DNA of 64,000 bases, taken from contig JASGHO010000001.1 of NCBI GenBank assembly GCA_047602305.1, positions 2,418,001-2,482,000 of the forward strand, in the 5' to 3' direction. Origin of the DNA: Ancrocorticia sp047602305 (lineage in GTDB: Bacteria > Actinomycetota > Actinomycetes > Actinomycetales > Actinomycetaceae). Of the stretch, positions 1 to 8,129 are shown piece after piece. The translations under genes and the position numbers were made by a program. Numbering within the stretch: position 1 is the first letter of the stretch; each line of letters starts with the position of its first letter. Below the pieces are notes generated by a model. The model had not been told where the DNA came from. It did no database searches and was given only the letters and a program-made list of their open reading frames with translations.

Positions 1-19
1 CTGGAATCGAGGGAACCGT

Positions 20-2326
20 ATGACGAAACGTCGTGTCTCACATGGAAAACGCCGTGTTTCACATGAAACGGGAGCCACATTCACAGCCGCACGAACCCTC
101 ATGGTTGTCCGTTTGGTGCTCGTTGCCTGGGCCTTGGTTGACCTTATGGTGGTCCTGTGGGCTCCTTCCGTGATCAGAGACCCGCTTCACGAGAACATTA
201 TCCTTGGATTGTCTTGGATAGTGGTGTTGCTCTGCACGTACCAGGTGAAATGGGCGGCGCTCGCGGGCGGTGTCCTCATCGCAGCGGCGGCTTTGACAGG
301 TGATATCAAGCCTGCCTTCAACATGTTCATCTTTGTTCCCGTGGCCGTATGTGCTTTTTCAAGGTGGCCCGTTGTCGCTTCCACCATCTTCGGTTACTCG
401 GTGATAAGCGTGTTAGGGCAGCTATACAACGAGCATGGTGCACGATCTACGTTGTCCATTTTCACCATGTTGGCAGGATCATCGCTCATCGGGTTGACTG
501 TCCGCCTCCTTCTTGCGCGCAGCCGGTGGGCGGGAAAGCGAATCCGCAGTCTGGAAGATGCCGCTACTGAACTTCGGGAATTGGAGCGCCAGACGCTCGC
601 GGGAGAACTGACCGGCCTTCTCTCCAAGGAGCTTTCTGACCAGCGCAAACGCCTGGAGGATGCGCGTGGTGAGACGGAACCGGAAGTCCTCGCCCAGCTT
701 CTTGAGGGGACGGCTCGCGGTGCTCGCGCGGCACTGTCCCAGTTGCGCGAGCTTGTGCAAGCTCTGCGCGGGAGGGAAGAAGCATCCCTTCCGATGGAGG
801 CAGGCGTGGGGCTCGTGGAAGCGGTCGAGAGCGTCGATGATTTGCTCACCGGGTACGGCTTCTGGGTGGAGATCGACACGTCACAGATTTCCCGCCCGCC
901 GAGCGCCACCGCCAGTCGGCTTCTGGGAGAGTTTGTTCGGGCCGCCGGGGCGTGCGTTCTCGCGCACGCCCAGCCTGGCGATCACTGCGCACTGTCAGTT
1001 TCGAGCGACGACGGCGGCGCCAGCGTCCGATTCGTATCGTCCAGCGTGATAGACAGCCACGACCTTGCCCAAGCGCGCAGTCGCATCGAAGCGATGGGTG
1101 GATCGATGCAGACGAGGAGCGGTGGCGGGGTGACTGCTGTGCTGCGAGTCAACCCGATGGAGGGCGACGGCGCACGCAGTGGCGGGGCACGGGGCGACGG
1201 CCCCGAGGCCTGGAATATCGAAAGTACCGCACGAGTGGCCCTCACGATGATACTCCTGCTGGCAGGGCTCATCGTTGCGGTGCCTTTGCCGTCACACGAT
1301 TCGCACAGCGAACATATCCTTTGGGGTTTCTTTCTGATGGCGCTGGGATTGTCCCTGTGGTGGCCGTTGTGGAGCGGGATACTCGCGGCCAATATTTTCC
1401 TGGCTGGAGTATGGCTTCTTGAGCCAACCGTTGTGATCGGAGTATCGAACCTGCCGTTTGTGGTTCTTCTGGCGATGGCGACGGTGTACATGCCGCGCTG
1501 GATAGTGGTCTTCCTACTCTTGGGGGCGGCACGCTATTGGCTCTGGTTCGGTGAGATCACTGTGGATGTCGGCTTCGCCACGATCATCTACGGAGGTGTG
1601 GGAATTCTCGCCGGTATGGTGGCGCGATACTTCCTTTTGCTGCGCGCCAAGCAATACACCGAACTCAGCGATGCGGCGGCCGAGCGTGAGAAGGCCCGGA
1701 GCATGGTTCGCGTCGAGCTAGCCGGAGAACTACATGACATTGTGGCCCACCAGCTAACCCTCCTGGCACTGAACATGGATACCCACCGCGAGCAGACCGA
1801 CCCGCTAGTACTGCGCGGCGCTCTCGATCGCGCGGACACCATCCTCGCCTCAGCCCAGGCCGATCTGGCGTTCTTGCTCTACCTCTTGCGGACACCTGGC
1901 GACGAGACTCCGGAGAAGGGGCTTCTGGGGCCACGCGCCGCCGTCGACGCGGCTGTGAAAGCCCTGCGTGCATCCGGCCGTAATGTGGAGGTGACGCTCG
2001 ACTCCGCCGTCGACGATGTGGACCCCACAACAAGCCGGACGCTCGCCCGCGTGGTACGTGAGGCCAGCACCAACATCCTTCGTTACGCACCGAAGCGTGC
2101 CGCGTGTGCTATCTCGGTTGAACAGGACGCCGAGGGGATTCACGTGGAGGTGAGGAGCGAACTATCGGGCGAGGCCGCTCGCGGCAAATCCGGGCGCGCA
2201 GCTGATTCGACGGGCCTCGGTCTGGTGGGACTCTCTGAGCGTCTGCGGCTGACCGGAGGATCACTGAGCGCCGGCAAGGAGCACGGGGAATGGGTGGTGA
2301 GAGCCCGACTCCCGGTCAGCCGGTGA
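20..2326 (+). CDS. Tandem sensor histidine kinase with a degenerate first kinase half
   Basis: A 768-residue NarL/DesK-type sensor kinase built from two copies of the same plan. Half 1 has membrane segments (about residues 25-160), then a dimerisation-like helix pair where the expected H-box reads LAGELTGLLSKEL with Thr198 in place of the histidine, and an ATPase-like region without the N-box Asn or the G-box. Half 2 has a second membrane block (about 405-540), a true HisKA_3 H-box LAGELHDIVAHQL with His572, N-box REASTNILRYA and G-box STGLGLVGL. Only half 2 should autophosphorylate; half 1 is inferred to be a pseudokinase used for dimerisation or sensing. Start ATG follows GAGGGAA; an in-frame ATG at 101 is an alternative. 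The likely partner is the convergent response regulator at 2371-3048. The signal sensed is unknown. Confidence 0.9.
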   Translation: MTKRRVSHGKRRVSHETGATFTAARTLMVVRLVLVAWALVDLMVVLWAPSVIRDPLHENIILGLSWIVVLLCTYQVKWAALAGGVLIAAAALTGDIKPAFNMFIFVPVAVCAFSRWPVVASTIFGYSVISVLGQLYNEHGARSTLSIFTMLAGSSLIGLTVRLLLARSRWAGKRIRSLEDAATELRELERQTLAGELTGLLSKELSDQRKRLEDARGETEPEVLAQLLEGTARGARAALSQLRELVQALRGREEASLPMEAGVGLVEAVESVDDLLTGYGFWVEIDTSQISRPPSATASRLLGEFVRAAGACVLAHAQPGDHCALSVSSDDGGASVRFVSSSVIDSHDLAQARSRIEAMGGSMQTRSGGGVTAVLRVNPMEGDGARSGGARGDGPEAWNIESTARVALTMILLLAGLIVAVPLPSHDSHSEHILWGFFLMALGLSLWWPLWSGILAANIFLAGVWLLEPTVVIGVSNLPFVVLLAMATVYMPRWIVVFLLLGAARYWLWFGEITVDVGFATIIYGGVGILAGMVARYFLLLRAKQYTELSDAAAEREKARSMVRVELAGELHDIVAHQLTLLALNMDTHREQTDPLVLRGALDRADTILASAQADLAFLLYLLRTPGDETPEKGLLGPRAAVDAAVKALRASGRNVEVTLDSAVDDVDPTTSRTLARVVREASTNILRYAPKRAACAISVEQDAEGIHVEVRSELSGEAARGKSGRAADSTGLGLVGLSERLRLTGGSLSAGKEHGEWVVRARLPVSR
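55..70. promoter_or_regulatory. parS-like 16-mer
   Basis: TGTTTCACATGAAACG matches the bacterial ParB-binding consensus TGTTTCACGTGAAACA at 14 of 16 positions. A weaker relative, TGTCTCACATGGAAAA (12 of 16), lies 21 bp upstream at 34-49. Both sit in the first codons of the kinase ORF. ParB binding is an inference. Confidence 0.4.
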
Positions 2327-2370
2327 CGGTTCGTGATGGGCAGGTGACGGTTCGTGACTACTTGTGTCTA

Positions 2371-3048
2371 TCAGCCGGTGATGGGCGGTAGCCGCAAGGG
2401 ATCCACGATTTTCAGCTGAATTGAGCGGACGAGAATCTGGGTGCGCGAGACCACGCCCAGTTTGGTTCCGATCCGCGCCACGTATTGCTTCACCGACCCC
2501 TCGGAAAGGTGCATACGCTGCGCGATTTGGGCGTTACTGAGGCCGTGTGCGAGCCACTCGACAAGCTCGACCTCCCTCGGTGTGAGGTCATGCGCCGACG
2601 GCGTGGCGGCGGAATCATCAACAATTGAGGAGACAAGTTCGCGGCGCACCGCGGCCGAAAGTGGCATTTCGCCGGTCAGTGCCTGCTTGAGTGCATGGGT
2701 GAGATGGTTGGCTCCCGCGTCCTTGAGGAGATATCCCGCCGCGCCAGCCCGCAACGCGGCAACCACATATTCGCGCGCACCGAACGTAGTGATAGCGACG
2801 ACGACGGCGTCCGGCCAGCGGGTTGTGATCTCGCGGGTTGCGTCGATACCTGAGACGAGGGGCATCTGAATATCCATGAGGACAACATCGGGGGAGTGTT
2901 GCTGGTATGCCGCGGCAGCTTGGTTGCCGTCGGTCACTTCGGCAACAATTTCGATCTCCGAGCTGCGCGCAAACATGGCGCGGTAAGCGGCACGGACGTC
3001 GGGATCGTCGTCGACCACTAGTACTCGAATGCGTGCTGCTGCCTCCAC
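2371..3048 (-). CDS. LuxR/NarL-family response regulator
   Basis: A 225-residue two-component response regulator. The N-terminal receiver domain has the acidic cluster VVDDDPD (Asp13-15) and phosphoacceptor Asp59 in VLMDIQMP; the C-terminal third is a LuxR-type helix-turn-helix (DLTPREVELVEWLAHGLSNAQIAQRM begins near residue 153, written in two parts here as LTPREVELVEW and LSNAQIA). It should bind DNA when phosphorylated. It starts with GTG and converges on the kinase at 20-2326 with a 44 bp gap, so the pair is not one operon although family logic suggests that they work together. Targets are not visible. Confidence 0.92.
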   Translation of the reverse strand: MEAAARIRVLVVDDDPDVRAAYRAMFARSSEIEIVAEVTDGNQAAAAYQQHSPDVVLMDIQMPLVSGIDATREITTRWPDAVVVAITTFGAREYVVAALRAGAAGYLLKDAGANHLTHALKQALTGEMPLSAAVRRELVSSIVDDSAATPSAHDLTPREVELVEWLAHGLSNAQIAQRMHLSEGSVKQYVARIGTKLGVVSRTQILVRSIQLKIVDPLRLPPITG

Positions 3049-3528
3049 ACCTTAAGCCTATCCGTCCGAATGGTGGATAGCACTATCGGGACGGTCCGGT
3101 GGGAATGGTTGTGATAATTCAATTTTTCGGGGAGGTGATGTGGAGTGTTTTCCGAGTTGAGCGGGGGTGTGAGGCCATTATTGACGGAGTGCTCACATTT
3201 ACGTGTCAAGTCAGAGGCGTTTGTTTGGTTGGCGATGGATGGTGGCGCGGGCGGTGGCGCGGGTGCGGATGGGCGATGTGGATGGGATAAGTGATAGGGG
3301 TGGAGGTATTTTGGCGCGCAGGGTACATGTCTGGGACAAAAGTCCCAATGTGTCTTTGTATGTTTTGTTGAATAACCATATGTAAGTACGGATTTGCTGT
3401 GAGTTGGCGGAAAATCTATGTGAATATGGACGTTCGGCCACCTATGATGGCAGGCGAATGGGATCTAAGTCACTGGTGAATCTGTTCCCCTTTCACTCCT
3501 GCAAGCCAACGCCACCCCTGGAGGGAAT
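3049..3528. other. Gene-free stretch upstream of secreted protein
   Basis: 480 bp between the divergent response regulator and the secreted protein at 3529. It contains a G-rich segment (about 3230-3310), a small GGGAC-AAAA-GTCCC hairpin near 3340 and an AT-rich segment at about 3355-3430 that probably carries the promoter of the downstream gene. No convincing ORF was seen. Confidence 0.5.
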
Positions 3529-4356
3529 ATGAAGAGAAAAATACTTGCCGTCTTGACGTCGGCACTGCTGGCCATGACGGCCTTTGTTGTCGCGCCGAAC
3601 GCGGCCTTCGCGGACACCGCGACCACGCTCGTCAAGTTTGACCTGAAGGATTCGAAGGGCAAGGCTCTGCCCGTAGACGAGGGAGGGGCCTCCTACTACT
3701 CGAACGGATGGAAGACCTTCGATCCCGAGGCTGGGGTTGAGCTCGCGCCCGGAACCTATGATTTTGCCGCCGTGTACAACGGTACTCGCCAGCAGAAGAA
3801 GGTCACCGTGGTGGGCGATGAGGCCACCCCTGTACAGGCCGTCGATTTCAAGACCTCGCTCGTGAATGTTCAACTCCACGGCGATCACAACATTGCACTT
3901 GATCTACGCCAAGGCACGGCGCAATTCTATGCCGGTGGCGCGTGGCGTCTGATCACGGGTGTCAATACCAACAACCCGCGCCTCGTGCAGACGGAGATGC
4001 TTCCCGGTACCTACGCCTTTGCCGCGACCTTCAACGGTACGCGTGAGCAGCAGAACGGTGTGGTTGTTGGCGCAACTGCGAAGACGGTTCGATTCCACGC
4101 TGCTATCGTGGACGTCGAGTTGATGGACAACGGTGCGGTAGTTCGCGCTGATAGCTACACCGCAAAGTACTACGCCAATGGTTGGCGAGTGCTGGACAAC
4201 AGTACGGGCGTCTACATGCTGCCGGGCACCTACACCTTCGAGGTGATGATAGGTGGCGAGCGTCTGCGCAAGGAATACACTGTTGTGCGGCCGAACGAGA
4301 ACAACAACGATCGGCGCAACCAGACGGTTCCGTTCGAGCTCCCGAAGCGCAGCTGA
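3529..4356 (+). CDS. Secreted protein with three tandem repeats
   Basis: 275 residues with a Sec signal peptide (KRKILAVLTSALLAMTAF, then VAPNAAFA and cleavage near residue 27). The mature part is three diverged repeats of about 80 residues, each with the signature YYxNGWxxxD ... LxPGTYxFxxxxxGxR: SYYSNGWKTFD, QFYAGGAWRLI and KYYANGWRVLD. No transmembrane tail, lipobox or LPXTG-type sorting motif follows; the C-terminus is Asn/Arg rich then FELPKRS. RBS GGAGGGAA precedes the ATG. I do not recognise the family. The beta-rich repeats suggest an extracellular or surface role. It is followed by a strong hairpin terminator. Confidence 0.85.
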   Translation: MKRKILAVLTSALLAMTAFVVAPNAAFADTATTLVKFDLKDSKGKALPVDEGGASYYSNGWKTFDPEAGVELAPGTYDFAAVYNGTRQQKKVTVVGDEATPVQAVDFKTSLVNVQLHGDHNIALDLRQGTAQFYAGGAWRLITGVNTNNPRLVQTEMLPGTYAFAATFNGTREQQNGVVVGATAKTVRFHAAIVDVELMDNGAVVRADSYTAKYYANGWRVLDNSTGVYMLPGTYTFEVMIGGERLRKEYTVVRPNENNNDRRNQTVPFELPKRS

Positions 4357-4479
4357 TTCTCGCGAAGCGCAGCGTACCTGTTGGCTAGCTTGTCATCTGG
4401 TGTATTCCTTCATGGGTGTGAGATCGATGTGTGTGCCGTAGACGGCACGGAGATCGCTGTGGCGCCCAGTTAGGAAACG

Positions 4480-4524
4480 GTTGCCCGGGTACCTCCTGTC
4501 AAGAACAGGAAGTACCCGGGCAAC
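4480..4524. terminator. Bidirectional hairpin terminator
   Basis: Perfect 13 bp arms GTTGCCCGGGTAC (4480-4492) and GTACCCGGGCAAC (4512-4524) with an inner CCTGT/ACAGG pairing. It lies between the convergent secreted protein (3529-4356) and the LRR protein (stop at 4537), so it probably ends both transcripts. Confidence 0.75.
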
Positions 4525-4536
4525 TTCTGTCAGATG

Positions 4537-6783
4537 TCAGTCCACGTAGACGGTGTATGCCTGTTCGCTACCGTTGCCCAGGATGCGGGTCTCGTCAGCG
4601 GGTCCGGCACTGATGCTGTTCTTGACGAAGAAGGTGGCACCGCGGCGCACGATAAACGTGTCCACACCATCACCGTCCCAGTCACCCACCAACACTTCGT
4701 CCCCGACTCGGCCATACACGAAGGACAGGTCAGCTGGACCACCAGCAACACTGTTCTTCACATGGAAGGTGTTGCCACGCCGGATAGCGAACGTATCCAC
4801 ACCGTCACCATCCCAGTCACCGACCAGGACCTCGTCACCGACTCGCCCGTAGGCAAACGTCTGCTCGGCTGGACCACCAGCAACATCGTTCTTCACGTAG
4901 AAGGTGTTACCGCGTCGGATAGCGAAGGTATCCACGCCGTCGCCGTTCCAGTCACCGACCAGGACTTCATCGCCGGCCCGGCCGTAGGTAATCGAGATGT
5001 CTGCTACGCCAGTACCGATGGTTTCCTTGACATGGAAGGAGATGCCACGCCTGACGGCGATCCCGTCAGCCCCTGCCTTGGTCCAGTCTCCGAAGAAGAC
5101 TTCGTCATCGGCCCGTCCATAGGAGAAGAACGTGGAATCAGCGTCGGGCCGGGTGACTTCGAAGCGGTTGCCGGTGCGTAGTGTGACCCGGTCGGGGTGG
5201 CCGATGGGTTCGCGAGGCAGGATGTTTTGGCTCATCTCGCCGGAGAACAGCACTTCGATGTTGTTGAAGGTGATGGTCTTGGACCAGGTCACTGTGCCGG
5301 TCTCCCCAGCGGCTTCACTCCAAGTGACCTTCCCATTGCTGATGGTTCCACCAGTGGAAGCGCCCTCGGGATCAACCACCGACCCATCAATATGCTTGAG
5401 AACCGGCAACTCGTAAGCCGTGCCCACCTGGACATCCTCAAGGGAGACCCGCTGATCTTCTAGGTGCACCTCTGGCTCGTAACCATTAAAAGTTCCGGTG
5501 AAGGGAATGCCTGCGAGAGCAGAAACATCATCAATCCGGTTGCTCTTCAGATCCAGAAATACGAGCTTGGTAAGCCCGGCCAACGGTGTCACGTCACTAA
5601 ACTGGTTCTCGTTTACACTCAAGACCTTAAGGTTGGTAAGCCCGGCCAACGGCGTGATGTCACTGATCTGGTTGGTATCCAGGTACAAAGTTTCCAGCTT
5701 GGTGAGTCCGGCCAGCGGTGTGATGTCACTGATCTGGTTCTCGTACAGATAGAGCTCAGAGATGTTGGTGAGTCCCTCCACCACTGTGATGTCACTGATC
5801 TGATTCTCTGATATACCCAGGTACTCGAGAGCCGTCAGTCCTACCAGCGGTGTCACGTCGCTGATCTGATTTGCTCCCACCTCCAAGAATTTCAGGTTGA
5901 CTAGGCCAGAAAGTGGTGCCAGGTCAGGAATCTGATTTGTGTACAGATCAAGAACTTCGAGGCTGGTGAGACCCTCCAAGGGCGTGATGTCACTGATCTG
6001 ATTGTCAAAGAGATTCAGGCTCGTCAGCTTAGTGAGTCCAGCCAAGGTCGTGATGTCACTGATCTGATTGTCAAAGAGATCCAGTCTCGTCAGTTTGTTG
6101 AGCCCGGCCAGCGGTGTCACGTCACTGATCTGGTTCTTGTAGAGGCGAAGATCTGAGAGTTTGTTGAGCCCGGCCAGCGGTGTCACGTCACTGATCTGAT
6201 TACCTGACAGGAAGAGATACTGCATGTCGGTAAGGTTCGTCAGCGCAGTGAGATCACTAACTTGGTTGTTGTCCAGATCGAGATGATAGAGCTTCGTGAG
6301 GCCAGCTAGGCTTTCAATGTTGCCGATCTTGTTGGCCATGAGTTTCAGCCATCGAAGATTGGCGGCGTATTGCAGCGGTGCAATGTCAGAAATCTCTTGT
6401 TTGGTACAGTCCAACGCTTCAAGGGTTGCAAGGTCAGCTTGAGTGATGTCGGCGGCCGGGTCCCGTTGGAGCTTGGTGGCCACGCAAGCTTTAAACTTGG
6501 CATCCTTGAATTCGACGACGACGTCAGCGGCCGGCACCGTGAGCGCCTCACTGCCACTCGGTTCCACTGTTTCTGTCTCTTCAGCGGGGGCCACTGCATC
6601 TGGCTTGCTGGATGTCGCGGCCTGCACCTGGCTAGGTAGCTCCGCCTTTATATCGTCCGCGGGTGCGGCTACGGCCATACCTGTGGGAAAGAGTAGGGCC
6701 AGGGCTAGCAGCCCACCCAGTAGTCCGCGTTGTTTCTTATGGCCGGGAGATGTTGGGCTCCAGCGCCTCTTTTCTCTGTTCAA
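4537..6783 (-). CDS. Secreted leucine-rich-repeat protein with C-terminal FG-GAP/VCBS-like repeats
   Basis: 748 residues. The N-terminus has a signal peptide (basic, then GLLGGLLALALLFPTGMAVAA). About residues 110-430 are 13 internalin-type 22-residue leucine-rich repeats with the pattern LxLxxNQISDITPLAGL. An Ig-like linker (VSLEDVQVGTAYELP) follows, and the last ~220 residues hold four to five repeats of the type YGRVGDEVLVGDWDGDGVDT, where DxDxDG resembles a calcium-binding loop. No LPXTG-like anchor or tail helix is present, so release or non-covalent wall binding is likely. Start is TTG with GAGGAG seven bases upstream. The function is probably adhesion or protein binding, inferred from the LRR family. 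Confidence 0.9.
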   Translation of the reverse strand: MNREKRRWSPTSPGHKKQRGLLGGLLALALLFPTGMAVAAPADDIKAELPSQVQAATSSKPDAVAPAEETETVEPSGSEALTVPAADVVVEFKDAKFKACVATKLQRDPAADITQADLATLEALDCTKQEISDIAPLQYAANLRWLKLMANKIGNIESLAGLTKLYHLDLDNNQVSDLTALTNLTDMQYLFLSGNQISDVTPLAGLNKLSDLRLYKNQISDVTPLAGLNKLTRLDLFDNQISDITTLAGLTKLTSLNLFDNQISDITPLEGLTSLEVLDLYTNQIPDLAPLSGLVNLKFLEVGANQISDVTPLVGLTALEYLGISENQISDITVVEGLTNISELYLYENQISDITPLAGLTKLETLYLDTNQISDITPLAGLTNLKVLSVNENQFSDVTPLAGLTKLVFLDLKSNRIDDVSALAGIPFTGTFNGYEPEVHLEDQRVSLEDVQVGTAYELPVLKHIDGSVVDPEGASTGGTISNGKVTWSEAAGETGTVTWSKTITFNNIEVLFSGEMSQNILPREPIGHPDRVTLRTGNRFEVTRPDADSTFFSYGRADDEVFFGDWTKAGADGIAVRRGISFHVKETIGTGVADISITYGRAGDEVLVGDWNGDGVDTFAIRRGNTFYVKNDVAGGPAEQTFAYGRVGDEVLVGDWDGDGVDTFAIRRGNTFHVKNSVAGGPADLSFVYGRVGDEVLVGDWDGDGVDTFIVRRGATFFVKNSISAGPADETRILGNGSEQAYTVYVD

Positions 6784-6979
6784 TGTTCACTCCTCGCCGG
6801 GCTGAAAAGCTGTGCCAAACAACCCTGTGTGACACGACCAGGCAGGTCACCCCTTCGTGTTAAAAATTAGTTTAACTACGAAAAAGCTGATACGAAGCTA
6901 GAAATGTACGCGTTCCAGATAATGGCGTGGCTAATTTGGTGGGTAGCTACCCCTGTAGCCAGACCTGTTGGTACGACCT

Positions 6980-7618
6980 CTAGCGGCGGAAGAGCCTCCA
7001 CGACCGAGTTTCTGGTTCGGGAGTGGCGGGTGCTGGAGTGGCGCTGGACAGGATTGACTCAACAACATCTCGAATTGCGGCTTCGTCAGGGATTCGTCCG
7101 AGTTCTGAGGCGAATAGTAGGTGTCCGCTACCGGTGAGCGTGAGGGCGAGGGTTTGGACGTCCGTGTCTGAGGCGATTCTTCCGAGGCCGCGTTCGGCTT
7201 CGAGGTAGTCGGCGAGAGTATGTGTGGCATCAACAAGCAGGGGCATGCCCTTCTGATGGGCGCCCATAAGGCTGGATCGAAGCTGGTTGCGGGCCATGAC
7301 AAGAGTGATGAGGGGTAGTCTTACCGGATCAAAGATGTGCGTGAGGCCTGTAACAAGGTTGGAAGCGGGGGTATAGCGACCAGCTAGTTGCATGAGGTCA
7401 CGTCCGCCTGCCTCCACTTGGGAGATGTGTTCGCGAACGAGCTCTATGAGAAAGCTGTTGAAGTCCGTGAAGTACCGATGCAGTATTCCCTTGGCCACCC
7501 CAGCTTCTTCTGTAATTGCGCGGCTGGTGAGCCCTGCAACTCCTTCGCGAATGAGCACGCGTTCGGCAGCTGCTAGTAACTGGGCTCGGGCGTCCTGTAG
7601 TGCTACACCGGTTGGCAT
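6980..7618 (-). CDS. TetR-family transcriptional regulator
   Basis: 212 residues. The N-terminal HTH is typical TetR_N: LLAAAERVLIREGVAGLT then SRAITEEAGVAKGILHRYF, about residues 13-50, followed by an all-helical ligand domain. The C-terminus is Pro-rich then WRLFRR. It probably represses its own promoter: the region just upstream (7657-7724) carries two similar dyad-containing sites. Neighbours are the LRR gene downstream and the HTH/Clp-N unit divergently upstream; its other targets and ligand are unknown. Confidence 0.9.
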   Translation of the reverse strand: MPTGVALQDARAQLLAAAERVLIREGVAGLTSRAITEEAGVAKGILHRYFTDFNSFLIELVREHISQVEAGGRDLMQLAGRYTPASNLVTGLTHIFDPVRLPLITLVMARNQLRSSLMGAHQKGMPLLVDATHTLADYLEAERGLGRIASDTDVQTLALTLTGSGHLLFASELGRIPDEAAIRDVVESILSSATPAPATPEPETRSWRLFRR

Positions 7619-7656
7619 GAAGCGTCCTGTCTCTTGGTTAACGAGGGAAAATGTCT

Positions 7657-7724
7657 AAATGGGCGAACGCTCAGTATTAAGTGAGCGTATGACCATACTA
7701 GAAATGGGCACATGCTCATATTAG
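7657..7724. promoter_or_regulatory. Paired operator-like sites upstream of the TetR gene
   Basis: Two related 24 bp sites, AAATGGGCGAACGCTCAGTA (7657-) and AAATGGGCACATGCTCATAT (7702-), 45 bp apart. The first is part of a dyad ACGCTCA-N8-TGAGCGT (7667-7688). The position 40-110 bp upstream of the TetR start suggests autoregulation. Confidence 0.45.
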
Positions 7725-7835
7725 CGCCATTTGTTGATTCAGTGCCAGTTGAGCAGGCTTTTTATGCAACCTTTTCTCTCTGACGCTTCATTGTTGCAAG
7801 GCAACACGAGGCGTTGACGCCAAGTTAATCCCCAT

Positions 7836-7881
7836 TTAGCAACTTTGGTTGACAACGGATCGTTAGCAACGTAAGTTGACA
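7836..7881 (+). promoter_or_regulatory. Promoter with duplicated CAAC-N4-GTTG dyads
   Basis: Two direct repeats TTAGCAAC-N4-GTTGACA (7836-7854 and 7863-7881, period 27 bp), each with the dyad CAAC-N4-GTTG. The first repeat carries a good -35 TTGACA (7849-7854); 17 bp later is TAAGTT (7872-7877), seven bases before the ATG at 7884. If this is the -10, the transcript would be nearly leaderless, and the second dyad overlaps the -10. Confidence 0.5.
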
Positions 7882-7883
7882 GT

Positions 7884-8129
7884 ATGGAATCCATGGACAT
7901 TGCCACCGCTGCCGCGGATGTTAGCGACCCACGCACGGGCCTGCGTGCTGTTGCCTCTCTCCGTCAGCTCGCTGACGCTCTCGAACTGCGTCAGGTAGAA
8001 GCTGGCCTTCGTGCAGGGATGAGTTGGCAGAACATTGCCGACGCCCTGGGTGTTTCCCGGCAGGCGGTGCACAAGAAATATGCCCGGAGAATCGATCCGA
8101 GCATCCCTGTTCCGAGGAGAAATTCATGA
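7884..8129 (+). CDS. Small helix-turn-helix protein
   Basis: 81 residues. The C-terminal half has a clear HTH, AGMSWQNIADALGVSRQAVH followed by KKYARR, of the kind seen in small actinobacterial proteins paired with Clp N-terminal-domain proteins; the N-terminal half is an amphipathic helix rich in Ala, Leu and Arg. The stop overlaps the start of the next gene (ATGA at 8126-8129), so the two are co-translated. No RBS is visible and the predicted -10 is seven bases upstream, pointing to leaderless translation. It probably binds the CAAC-N4-GTTG dyads in its own promoter (inference). Confidence 0.85.
   Translation: MESMDIATAAADVSDPRTGLRAVASLRQLADALELRQVEAGLRAGMSWQNIADALGVSRQAVHKKYARRIDPSIPVPRRNS

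Noticed and set aside
394..909. Long antisense ORF opposite the histidine kinase
   Set aside because: Arg/Ser/Pro-rich composition and exact overlap with a clear kinase frame; a shadow ORF of GC-rich DNA.
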